The position numbers and the translations under genes are program-made. This document shows, piece after piece, positions 16,996 through 24,177 of a stretch of 64,000 nt of DNA (within the stretch, counting starts at the first letter, position 1; each line of letters opens with the position of its first letter). The stretch comes from a bacterium (GTDB taxonomy: Bacteria; Desulfobacterota; Binatia; DP-6), in contig JAHCID010000001.1 in assembly GCA_026129405.1 (NCBI GenBank), forward strand, positions 310,001 to 374,000, written 5' to 3'. The notes under the pieces were generated by a model. It was not told the origin of the DNA, searched no databases, and saw only the letters and a list, made by a program, of their open reading frames with translations.

Positions 16996-18123
16996 TCAGG
17001 CGCCGGCGTCGGAGAGCTGCTGGAGCCGCTCGACGCACTCGAGGTACTCCTGCACGAGGCCGTAGACGACGTCCTTCACCGGCCGCACCGTGTTCATGGT
17101 GCCGACGATCTGGCCCACCGGGTTGAACATCACGGCCTTGGCCTTGTCGGCGTAGCGGTGCGTGCGGGCGACGGCGTCGGCCGTCACCATGAACTGGAGC
17201 GGCATGCCGAGCGGCTTCGGGTTGTCCGGCGCCTCCCAGGCCTCGGTCCAGTCGTTCTTCAGCATGCGGCAGGGCTTGCCGGTGAAGGAGCGCGAGCGGA
17301 CCGTGTCCCGGCTGGTCGCGGCGAGGTAGGCGTCGCGCTGCGCCGGCGGCGCCTCGGCCTCGGCGACGGTGAGCCAGATCGAGCCGGTCCACACGCCCTG
17401 CGCGCCCATCGCCAGCGCCGCCGCGATCTGCTTGCCGGTGCCGACGCCGCCCGCTGCCAGCACGGGCGTCGGCGCGACCGCCTCGATCACCTCGGGCCAC
17501 AGCACCATGCTGCCGATCTCGCCCGTGTGGCCGCCGCCCTCGGTGCCCTGCGCGATGACGATGTCGACGCCCGCGTCGCGATGCGAGCGCGCCTGCTTGG
17601 CGGCGCCGCACAGCGCGGCCACGAGCCGGCCCGACTCGTGCACGCGCTCGATGACGTCGGCGGGCGGCGTGCCGAGGGCGTTGGCGATGAGGCGCACCTT
17701 CGGGTGCCGCAGCGCGACCTCGAGCTGCGGGTTGGCCGTGGCCGCGGTCCAGCCGAGCAGCTCGCCGATCGGCTTCTCGTCCGGCGGCAGCTTCGGCACG
17801 CCGTGCTCCTCGAGGACGCGGTCGGCGAACTTGCGGTGCTCCTCGGGGATCATCGCGACCAGCATCGCCTCGAGCTTGGCCGGATCGACCTCGCCCATGC
17901 CCTCGTACTTGCCGGGGATGACGACGTCGACGCCGTACGGCTTGTCGCCGACGTGCTCGTCGATCCACTTGCACTCGACCTCGAGCTGCTCCGGCGTGAA
18001 GCCGACCGCGCCGAGCACGCCGAAGCCGCCGGCGCGGCTCACCGCCGCGACCACGTCGCGGCAATGGCTGAAGGCGAAGATGGGGAACTCGATGCCGAGC
18101 TTCGAGCAGAGCGGGGTACGCAC
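16996..18123 (-). CDS. Nitronate monooxygenase / NPD-family flavoprotein
   Basis: 375-residue FMN-dependent TIM barrel of the 2-nitropropane dioxygenase family. It shows an LGIEFPIFAFSHC N-terminus, AGGFGVLGAVG, AQGTEGGGHTGEIGSM (flavin phosphate and catalytic His region) and VLAAGGVGTGKQIAAALAMGAQGVWTGS (phosphate-binding loop). Members oxidise alkyl nitronates, but many in P450 clusters are unassigned flavin oxidoreductases. First gene of a two-gene operon with the P450. The start at 18123 is about 58 bases from the palindrome at 18181-18197, fitting control by the divergent TetR protein. Confidence 0.9.
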   Translation of the reverse strand: MRTPLCSKLGIEFPIFAFSHCRDVVAAVSRAGGFGVLGAVGFTPEQLEVECKWIDEHVGDKPYGVDVVIPGKYEGMGEVDPAKLEAMLVAMIPEEHRKFADRVLEEHGVPKLPPDEKPIGELLGWTAATANPQLEVALRHPKVRLIANALGTPPADVIERVHESGRLVAALCGAAKQARSHRDAGVDIVIAQGTEGGGHTGEIGSMVLWPEVIEAVAPTPVLAAGGVGTGKQIAAALAMGAQGVWTGSIWLTVAEAEAPPAQRDAYLAATSRDTVRSRSFTGKPCRMLKNDWTEAWEAPDNPKPLGMPLQFMVTADAVARTHRYADKAKAVMFNPVGQIVGTMNTVRPVKDVVYGLVQEYLECVERLQQLSDAGA

Positions 18124-18180
18124 GTGGGTCTCCTTCCCGAGGGCGGCCGCGGCCGCGATGTGACGGGCTGTAAAATAGGT

Positions 18181-18197
18181 GTTGACAGGTTGTCAAC
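18181..18197. promoter_or_regulatory. Palindromic TetR-type operator between divergent genes
   Basis: GTTGACA-GGT-TGTCAAC is a perfect 7-bp inverted repeat with a 3-base spacer. It ends two bases before the TetR gene start and lies upstream of the nitronate-monooxygenase/P450 operon. TAAAAT at about 18171-18176 offers a -10-like element nearby. Position and symmetry fit an operator at which the TetR product represses itself and the divergent operon. The embedded TTGACA on either strand may also act as a -35 element. Confidence 0.65.
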
Positions 18198-18198
18198 C

Positions 18199-18903
18199 AT
18201 GTCGCATGCCCTGCCCGTGCGCTCCCCCGGCCCGGCCCGACGCGGCAAGCTCGCCCTGCGCGGCCGCGCCGTGCGCCCGGACGCGACGCCGCGCCGCCTG
18301 CGTCTCGCCGCCGGCGAGCGCCGCCAGGCGCTCCTCGACGCGGCCGCACGCCTCCTCTCGGCGCAGGGCGTCGACGCCGTGCAGTTCGCCGAGGTCGCGG
18401 CGGCGGCGGGCGTCACCCGGCAGCTCGTCTACCGCTTCTTCCCGAACCGCCAGGCGCTGGTCATGGCCGTGCTCGAGGACTTCGCGGCCGAGCTGACGCG
18501 CCGCTTCGGCGAAGGCGCGACGCGCATCATCCCCGGCAGCCTCGGCGACGCCGCCCGTATCTTCGTCGAGGCCGTCTGCGACACCATCGATACCAAGGGC
18601 ATCGGCGCGTGGCAGCTCCTCGACGCGAAAGGCCCCGACCCGGAGATCGCGCGCCTCGGCCAGGCCATCCAGGACCGGCTCGTCGAGCCGTGGTACGCGC
18701 GGATCGCGGCCACCACGGGCGCCAGCGAGCGTGAGGTCGCGGCGCTGGCGCGCATGATCGTCGCCGCCGGCCGGGCGGTGCTCGACCTCTGGTACGCGGG
18801 CGGCCTGACGCGCGACGAGGCCGTCCGCGACGCGACGCGCGGCGTAACCGGCATGCTCGGCGCGTTCACCGGGCCGCGGCCGGGCCGCACGCCCCGGCGC
18901 TAG
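18199..18903 (+). CDS. TetR-family transcriptional regulator
   Basis: 234 residues. After a basic N-terminal extension of about 35 residues comes the helix-turn-helix: RRQALLDAAARLLSAQGVDA, then FAEVAAAAGVTRQLVYRFFPNRQALV, the classical TetR recognition helix. The remaining 150 residues form the helical ligand-binding and dimerisation domain, with TKGIGAWQLLDAKG and LARMIVAAGRAVLDLWYAGG. It is divergent from the NMO-P450 operon with a palindrome in between, so it probably represses that operon until a substrate-like ligand binds. The very short leader (start two bases after the palindrome) implies tight autoregulation or a start further downstream. Confidence 0.9.
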   Translation: MSHALPVRSPGPARRGKLALRGRAVRPDATPRRLRLAAGERRQALLDAAARLLSAQGVDAVQFAEVAAAAGVTRQLVYRFFPNRQALVMAVLEDFAAELTRRFGEGATRIIPGSLGDAARIFVEAVCDTIDTKGIGAWQLLDAKGPDPEIARLGQAIQDRLVEPWYARIAATTGASEREVAALARMIVAAGRAVLDLWYAGGLTRDEAVRDATRGVTGMLGAFTGPRPGRTPRR

Positions 18904-18999
18904 CGCCTCGCGGCCCGACGCCCGGGCGTCTCGGCCTACTTGCATTGACTGTGCAACTACCGAGCTGGCATGGTCGCGCCTCGCCAGAAGGAGGGGCCC

Positions 19000-21231
19000 A
19001 TGCGCACGCATCCGCGACTCGTCGTCCTCGCCGCCGTCCCGCTGCTCGTCGCCGCCTGCCGTGGTCACCACGAAGGCCCCGGCGAGGCCGCGACGTCCCG
19101 CCCGCCCGACGCCGCGATCGCCGCGCGCGCGAGCGCGGAGCGCACCGCGCTCGCCGGCCTCGGCGGCACGCCCGAGGCCGAGAAGCAGGTCCTCTTCGGC
19201 GACCTCCACGTCCACACCACGTTCTCCGCCGACGCCTTCATGCGCAGCCTGCCGATGCTCCAGGGCGAGGGCGCGCATCCGCCGGCCGACGCCTGCGACT
19301 TCGCGCGCTACTGCTCCGCGCTCGACTTCTGGAGCATCAACGACCACGCCGAGGCGCTCACCCCGCAGCACTGGCAGGAGACGAAGGACGCCATCCGCCA
19401 GTGCAACGCCGTCGCCGGCGACCCGAAGAACCCCGACCTGGTCTCGTTCCTCGGCTGGGAGTGGACGCAGGTGGGGCAGACGCCCGACGACCACTACGGC
19501 CACAAGAACGTCGTCCTGCGCCACACCGACGACGACAAGATCCCGACCCGCCCCATCGCCGCGCTGAGCCCGCAGCTGATCGGGGCGCTGCGCCGCCGCC
19601 CCCCGCTGTGGCAGCGCGTCCAGTTCCCCCTGCTCGACTGGCAGAACCGCCAGCGCTACCTCGACCTCGGCGTCTTCATCGAGGAGGTACGCGCCACCCC
19701 GATCTGCCCCGAGGGCGTCGACGTCCACGATCTCCCCGCCGACTGCCTCGAGTCCGCGAACACCCCGCGCGAGCTGTTCGAGAAGCTCGCCCAGTGGCAC
19801 CACGAGGCGATCGTGATCCCGCACGGCAACACGTGGGGCTTCTACACGCCGCCGGGCTCGAGCTGGGACAAGCAGCTCGTCGGCGACCAGCACGATCCCA
19901 CCCGCCAGACGCTCATCGAGGTCTACTCCGGCCACGGCAATTCGGAGGAGTACCGTGCCTGGGAGACGGAGGGCCTCGACGCGCAGGGCAATCCCGTGTG
20001 TCCCGCACCGACGAAGGAGTATCTGCCGTGCTGCTGGCAGGCCGGCGAGCTGATCCGCCGGCGCTGCGGCGACATCCCCGCCGCGGAGTGCGAGCAGCGC
20101 GTGGTCGACGCGCAGCGGAACTTCATCCAGGCCGGCGTCGCCGGCCGGCAGACGCAGCCGTGGGCGACGGCCGAGGAGTGGCTCGACTGCGGCCAGTGCC
20201 GTGACTGCTTCCTGCCCGCCTTCAACACGCGCCCGAAGAGCTCGGCCCAGTACGCGCTCGCGATCTCGAACTTCGACGATCCCACGAAGAGCCCGCGCCG
20301 CTTCCGCTTCGGCTTCATCGGCTCGAGCGACAACCACTCCGCGCGCGGCGGCACCGGCTACAAGGAGTTCGGCCGGCGCATCAACACCGAGGCCGCCGGC
20401 GCCCGCGACGCCGCCTGGCAGGCGCGCGTGATGGGCACGCCGCCGCCGCCCGCGGACGTGTCGCGGCCCTTCGTCCTGACCCAGCCCGGCGACGAGGACG
20501 GCCCCATGGCCTTCCAGATCCTCGACATGGAGCGGCAGGCGTCGTTCTTCATGACCGGCGGACTCGTCGCCGTCCACGCCGCCGGCCGCGACCGCGACAG
20601 CATCTGGGACGGCCTCCAGCGGCGCGAGGTCTACGCGACCAGCGGGCCGCGCATCCTCCTGTGGTTCGACCTCCTGAACGCCCCGAGCGGCGTCGCGCCG
20701 ATGGGCTCGGAGGTGACGCTCGCGGAAGCGCCGCGCTTCCGCGTACGCGCGAGCGGCGCATTCGTACAGCAGCCCGGCTGCCCCGACTGGGCCGCCGAGC
20801 GGATCGGCGCCGAGCGCCTGGAGCACCTCTGCCGCGGCGAGTGCTACAACCCCGGCGACGCACGCCACCGCATCACCCGCGTCGAGATCGTCCGCATCCG
20901 CCCGCAGGCGACGCCGGGCGAGGACGTCGGCGGCCTCATCGAGGATCCGTGGAAGCGCGTCGAGTGCCCGGCGAACACCGCCGGCTGCGTCGTCGAGTTC
21001 GACGATCCCGAGTTCGCCGCCGGCGACCGCGAGTTCGTCTACTACGCGCGCGCCGTGCAGGAGCCGACGCAGGCGGTGAACGCGGCGGGGCTGCGCTGCC
21101 AGTACGACGCCAGCGGCGCCTGCGTCTCGGTGAACCCGTGCTTCGGCGACTACCGCACGCCGTACGACGACGACTGCCTCGCGCCCGCCGAGGAGCGCGC
21201 CTGGTCGTCGCCGATCTTCGTGCGGCGGTGA
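19000..21231 (+). CDS. DUF3604 PHP-like lipoprotein
   Basis: 743 residues. The signal peptide ends in a lipobox (PLLVAAC). The DUF3604 domain begins QVLFGDLHVHTTFSADAFM, resembling the metal-binding HxH start of PHP phosphoesterases. WSINDHAEALTP, FLGWEWTQ, HGNTWGFY and FGFIGSSDNHSARGG supply further His/Asp/Glu residues spaced like PHP motifs, so a polynuclear metal site is likely. A Cys-rich section near residues 330-400 and a C-terminal beta domain follow. Function is unassigned. ATG 19000 has GAAGGAGG just upstream and is preferred over the upstream ATG 18970. It is followed by a PPIase gene after 4 bases and a HupE/UreJ gene, a grouping I have met in other Gram-negative genomes. Confidence 0.88.
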   Translation: MRTHPRLVVLAAVPLLVAACRGHHEGPGEAATSRPPDAAIAARASAERTALAGLGGTPEAEKQVLFGDLHVHTTFSADAFMRSLPMLQGEGAHPPADACDFARYCSALDFWSINDHAEALTPQHWQETKDAIRQCNAVAGDPKNPDLVSFLGWEWTQVGQTPDDHYGHKNVVLRHTDDDKIPTRPIAALSPQLIGALRRRPPLWQRVQFPLLDWQNRQRYLDLGVFIEEVRATPICPEGVDVHDLPADCLESANTPRELFEKLAQWHHEAIVIPHGNTWGFYTPPGSSWDKQLVGDQHDPTRQTLIEVYSGHGNSEEYRAWETEGLDAQGNPVCPAPTKEYLPCCWQAGELIRRRCGDIPAAECEQRVVDAQRNFIQAGVAGRQTQPWATAEEWLDCGQCRDCFLPAFNTRPKSSAQYALAISNFDDPTKSPRRFRFGFIGSSDNHSARGGTGYKEFGRRINTEAAGARDAAWQARVMGTPPPPADVSRPFVLTQPGDEDGPMAFQILDMERQASFFMTGGLVAVHAAGRDRDSIWDGLQRREVYATSGPRILLWFDLLNAPSGVAPMGSEVTLAEAPRFRVRASGAFVQQPGCPDWAAERIGAERLEHLCRGECYNPGDARHRITRVEIVRIRPQATPGEDVGGLIEDPWKRVECPANTAGCVVEFDDPEFAAGDREFVYYARAVQEPTQAVNAAGLRCQYDASGACVSVNPCFGDYRTPYDDDCLAPAEERAWSSPIFVRR

Positions 21232-21235
21232 CGTC

Positions 21236-22117
21236 GTGGCCGACCGCGGCATGCGACTGCTCGGCCTGGGGGCGGCGATCGGGCTCGCCGTGGCCGCGGC
21301 CGGCCTGCTGCGCTCCGGGCGCCCGGGCGCGCACGACGCGGCCGACGGCGCGGTCGCGCGCGTGAACGGCGTCGCCATCCGCGCCGACGACTACCAGCGC
21401 GCGCTCGCGGGCGTCGCCGACGGGCGGCGCGAGGATCCCGACGGCGCGCTCCGCCGCCACGTCCTCGAGCGGCTCGTCGACGAGGAGCTGCTCGTGCAGC
21501 GCGGCCTCGAGCTGGGGCTCGCCCAGGTCGACCCGCGCGTGCGGCGCGAGCTGGCCGCCGCCGTGATCGCGGCCGCGATCGCCCAGCCGGGCGACGCGCC
21601 CGATCCGACGCCCGACCAGCTGGCCGCGTTCTATGCCGCCGAGCGCGGCTTCTTCGCCCGCGCCGCCCGCGTGCAGGTGCAGCGTCTGGATCGCGGACGA
21701 CGCCGGCGGCGTCGCGGACCCGCGGGCGCGGCCGCGGACCGTGCGGCCGCGGCCGCGGCCCGCCTGCGCGCCGGCGACGAGGTCGCGACCGTGCGTGCCG
21801 CCGTCGGCGACCCCGAGCCGACGCCGCTGCCCGACGCGCTGCTGCCGCCGGCGAAGCTCGCCGACTACCTCGGCTCGAGCGCGCTGCGCAGCGCGCTGAC
21901 GCTGCCTGTGGGCGGCGTCAGCGCGCCGCTGCGCACCAGCGGCGGGCAGGCCGTGCTCATGGTCGTCGCGCGCGAGACGGGCGAGCCGCCGCCGCTCGAG
22001 ACCATCGGCGACGAGGTGCGCGCCGAGTGGAAGCGCCGCGCCGGCGAGCGCGCGCTGCGGGCGTACCTCGACGGCCTGCGGGCCCGCGCCGACGTCCAGG
22101 TGGCGGCGGCGCCGTGA
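21236..22117 (+). CDS. SurA/PpiC-like periplasmic peptidyl-prolyl isomerase
   Basis: 293 residues from GTG 21236. One N-terminal membrane or signal segment (GLGAAIGLAVAAAGLL) is followed by VARVNGVAIRADDYQRAL and LERLVDEELLVQRGLELGL, the SurA-type chaperone N-domain, and a rotamase-like C-terminal part (LTLPVGGVSAPLRTSGGQAV). It probably folds secreted partners such as the preceding DUF3604 lipoprotein. Odd feature: residues about 150-170 read [14 protein letters not shown], whereas the same DNA in another frame reads WIADDAGGVADPRAR, which suits the family better. A pair of compensating indels near 21690 and 21725 is likely. Alternative start ATG 21251. The stop overlaps the next start (GTGA). 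Confidence 0.78.
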   Translation: MADRGMRLLGLGAAIGLAVAAAGLLRSGRPGAHDAADGAVARVNGVAIRADDYQRALAGVADGRREDPDGALRRHVLERLVDEELLVQRGLELGLAQVDPRVRRELAAAVIAAAIAQPGDAPDPTPDQLAAFYAAERGFFARAARVQVQRLDRGRRRRRRGPAGAAADRAAAAAARLRAGDEVATVRAAVGDPEPTPLPDALLPPAKLADYLGSSALRSALTLPVGGVSAPLRTSGGQAVLMVVARETGEPPPLETIGDEVRAEWKRRAGERALRAYLDGLRARADVQVAAAP

Positions 22118-23265
22118 TCCTCCGCCTCGCCGCGCTGCTGGCGTTGCTCGCGACGGCGGTCCACGCGCACGACCGCAGCACGTCGTTCTCCACCTGGGTG
22201 CTCGGCGCCGACGGCGCCGACGTCACGGTGCGCCTGACGACGCTCGAGGCCTCGCGCCTGCCCTGGCCGGTCGGCGACGCGGCGAAGCTCGGCGACTACC
22301 TCGCCGCGCATCTCCTGCTCCTCGCGGACGAGACGCCGTGCGTTCCCGACGCGCCGCCGCGCGCGCTGGCCGCGTCGGCCGGGCGGCTCGCGCTCGAGTG
22401 GCACGTGCGCTGCGACGGTGGCGCACCGACCCGGCTCCGCAGCACGGCGTTCCTCGACGTCGCCCCCTCGCACGTGCACTTCGCGCGCGTCCGCTGGCCC
22501 GACGGCCGCAGCGCCGAGCGGCTCTTGTCCGACGGCGAGCGCGGCTGGTCGCTGGTCGATCCGGAGCCGCCGTCGTTCCTCGGCGCGGTCGCGCTCGGCG
22601 TCGAGCACATCGCGACCGGCGTCGACCACCTCGCCTTCGTGCTCGCGCTGCTGCTGCTCGGCGGCACGCTCGGCGAGACCGTCCGCCTCGTCACCGGCTT
22701 CACGATCGCGCACAGCGTGACGCTGGCGCTCGCGACGCTCGGCTGGGTGCGTCCCGAGCAGGCGCCCGTCGAGGCGCTGATCGGCCTGTCGGTGGCCCTC
22801 GTCGCCGCCGAGAACGTCTGGCTCGCCGGCGGTGCCCGCTCGCTCGCGCTGCCGCTCGGCGTCGCCGGGCTGCTGCTCGCCCTCGCCGCGCTCGGCGGCG
22901 GCACGGTGCCGCCGCTCGCGCTCGCCGGGCTGGCGCTGTTCGCCGCCTGCCACATGATCCGCCTCGGCCGCGCCGCCCATCCGCTCAGCCTGCGCTGGAC
23001 GGCGGCGTTCGCCTTCGGGCTGCTGCACGGCTTCGGCTTCGCCGCCGTGCTGGTCGACGCGGCGCTGCCGCCGGCGGCGCTCGCCCGCGTGCTGCTCGGC
23101 TTCAACCTCGGCGTCGAGCTGGGTCAGGTGGCCCTGGTGCTGCTCGTGGTGCCGCTCCTCGCCCGCGCCGGGAGCTGGCGCCCGGCGCTGGTCGACGCCG
23201 GCTCGGCCGCGGTCGCCGGCCTGGGCGTCTTCTGGTTCGTCAGCCGCGCCTACGGCGGCGGCTAG
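22114..23265 (+). CDS. HupE/UreJ-family membrane protein with N-terminal extracytoplasmic domain
   Basis: 383 residues. A signal-like N-terminus (LRLAALLALLATAVHAHD) leads to a beta-rich extracytoplasmic domain of about 150 residues. Then come about six membrane helices starting at GAVALGVEHIATGVDHLAFVLALLLLGG. The motif GxEHIxxGxDHLxF is the hallmark of the HupE/UreJ_2 family; related HupE and UreJ proteins move nickel or cobalt, and the His/Asp residues are candidate metal ligands. TGFTIAHSVTLALATLG and FAFGLLHGFGFA also match. GTG 22114 overlaps the PPIase stop codon (GTGA), implying coupled translation. Transport activity is inferred from family only. Confidence 0.85.
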   Translation: MILRLAALLALLATAVHAHDRSTSFSTWVLGADGADVTVRLTTLEASRLPWPVGDAAKLGDYLAAHLLLLADETPCVPDAPPRALAASAGRLALEWHVRCDGGAPTRLRSTAFLDVAPSHVHFARVRWPDGRSAERLLSDGERGWSLVDPEPPSFLGAVALGVEHIATGVDHLAFVLALLLLGGTLGETVRLVTGFTIAHSVTLALATLGWVRPEQAPVEALIGLSVALVAAENVWLAGGARSLALPLGVAGLLLALAALGGGTVPPLALAGLALFAACHMIRLGRAAHPLSLRWTAAFAFGLLHGFGFAAVLVDAALPPAALARVLLGFNLGVELGQVALVLLVVPLLARAGSWRPALVDAGSAAVAGLGVFWFVSRAYGGG

Positions 23266-23307
23266 AAACCTCTGTGCAGAGCGGGGGCTTCCTGTTATCG
23301 ACCGGGC

Positions 23308-24159
23308 ATGCGCTGGACGCCGGGGCGACGCAGCGAGAACCTCGAAGACCGCCGCGGCACGATCGTCCGGCGCGGCATCCCGATCGGCGTCGGCGGCATC
23401 CTCGTCCTCGGCGCCCTCAGCCTGCTCACCGGCCAGAACTTCTTCGCGATCCTCTCCGATCCGACGTTCCAGGACATGACCCAGGGCGGGGCCCGGCAGG
23501 AGGAGCGCAGCGGTCCGATCCAGTCGACGCCCGAAGAGGAGAAGCAGGTCGACTTCGTCTCCTTCGTGCTCGACGACGCGCAGGGCACCTGGGGCAAGCT
23601 CCTCCCCGGCCGCTACCGTCCCGCCAAGCTCGTGCTCTTCCGCGACGCCGTCCAGTCCGCATGCGGCTTCGCCCAGTCGGCGACCGGCCCGTTCTACTGC
23701 CCCGGCGACGAGAAGGTGTACATCGACCTCGGCTTCTACGAGGAGCTGAAGCGCCGCTTCGGCGCACCGGGCGACTTCGCGCAGGCCTACGTCCTCGCCC
23801 ACGAGATCGGCCACCACGTGCAGAAGGTGCTCGGCGTCGAGGGCCGCGTACGCCGGATGCAGCAGCAGCGCCCGGACCTCCGCAACGAGCTGTCGGTGCG
23901 CATGGAGCTCCAGGCCGACTGCTTCGCCGGCGTGTGGGGCTTTGCCGCCGACCGCCGCGACGTGCTCGAGCCCGGCGACGTCGAGGAGGGCCTGCGCGCC
24001 GCCTCCGCCATCGGCGACGACCGCATCCAGCGCATGGGTGGCGGCGTGGTGCAGCCCGAGTCGTTCACGCACGGCTCGTCGGCGCAGCGGGTCGAGTGGC
24101 TGCAGAAGGGGCTGCGCTCGGGCGACCCGCAGGCGTGCGATACGTTCGGCGGCGGGTGA
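23308..24159 (+). CDS. YpfJ-like neutral zinc metallopeptidase
   Basis: 283 residues of the putative neutral zinc metallopeptidase family (PF04228). The N-terminal MRWTPGRRSENLEDRRG is the standard family start, followed by a single membrane anchor (IPIGVGGILVLGALSLLTG) and an extracytoplasmic domain. ACGFAQSATGPFYCPGDEKVYIDL is conserved with two Cys, and VLAHEIGHHVQ provides the HExxH zinc motif, with the downstream RMELQADCFAGVWG likely giving the third ligand. Physiological substrate is unknown. It lies 42 bases after the HupE/UreJ gene in the same direction and may belong to that transcript. Confidence 0.93.
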   Translation: MRWTPGRRSENLEDRRGTIVRRGIPIGVGGILVLGALSLLTGQNFFAILSDPTFQDMTQGGARQEERSGPIQSTPEEEKQVDFVSFVLDDAQGTWGKLLPGRYRPAKLVLFRDAVQSACGFAQSATGPFYCPGDEKVYIDLGFYEELKRRFGAPGDFAQAYVLAHEIGHHVQKVLGVEGRVRRMQQQRPDLRNELSVRMELQADCFAGVWGFAADRRDVLEPGDVEEGLRAASAIGDDRIQRMGGGVVQPESFTHGSSAQRVEWLQKGLRSGDPQACDTFGGG

Positions 24160-24177
24160 CGGGGGAGCCCCCGCCCT

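Noticed and set aside
18182-18187. TTGACA as a plus-strand -35 box for the TetR gene
   Set aside because: The start codon at 18199 is too close for a -10 element to fit; the hexamer is better seen as part of the palindromic operator.
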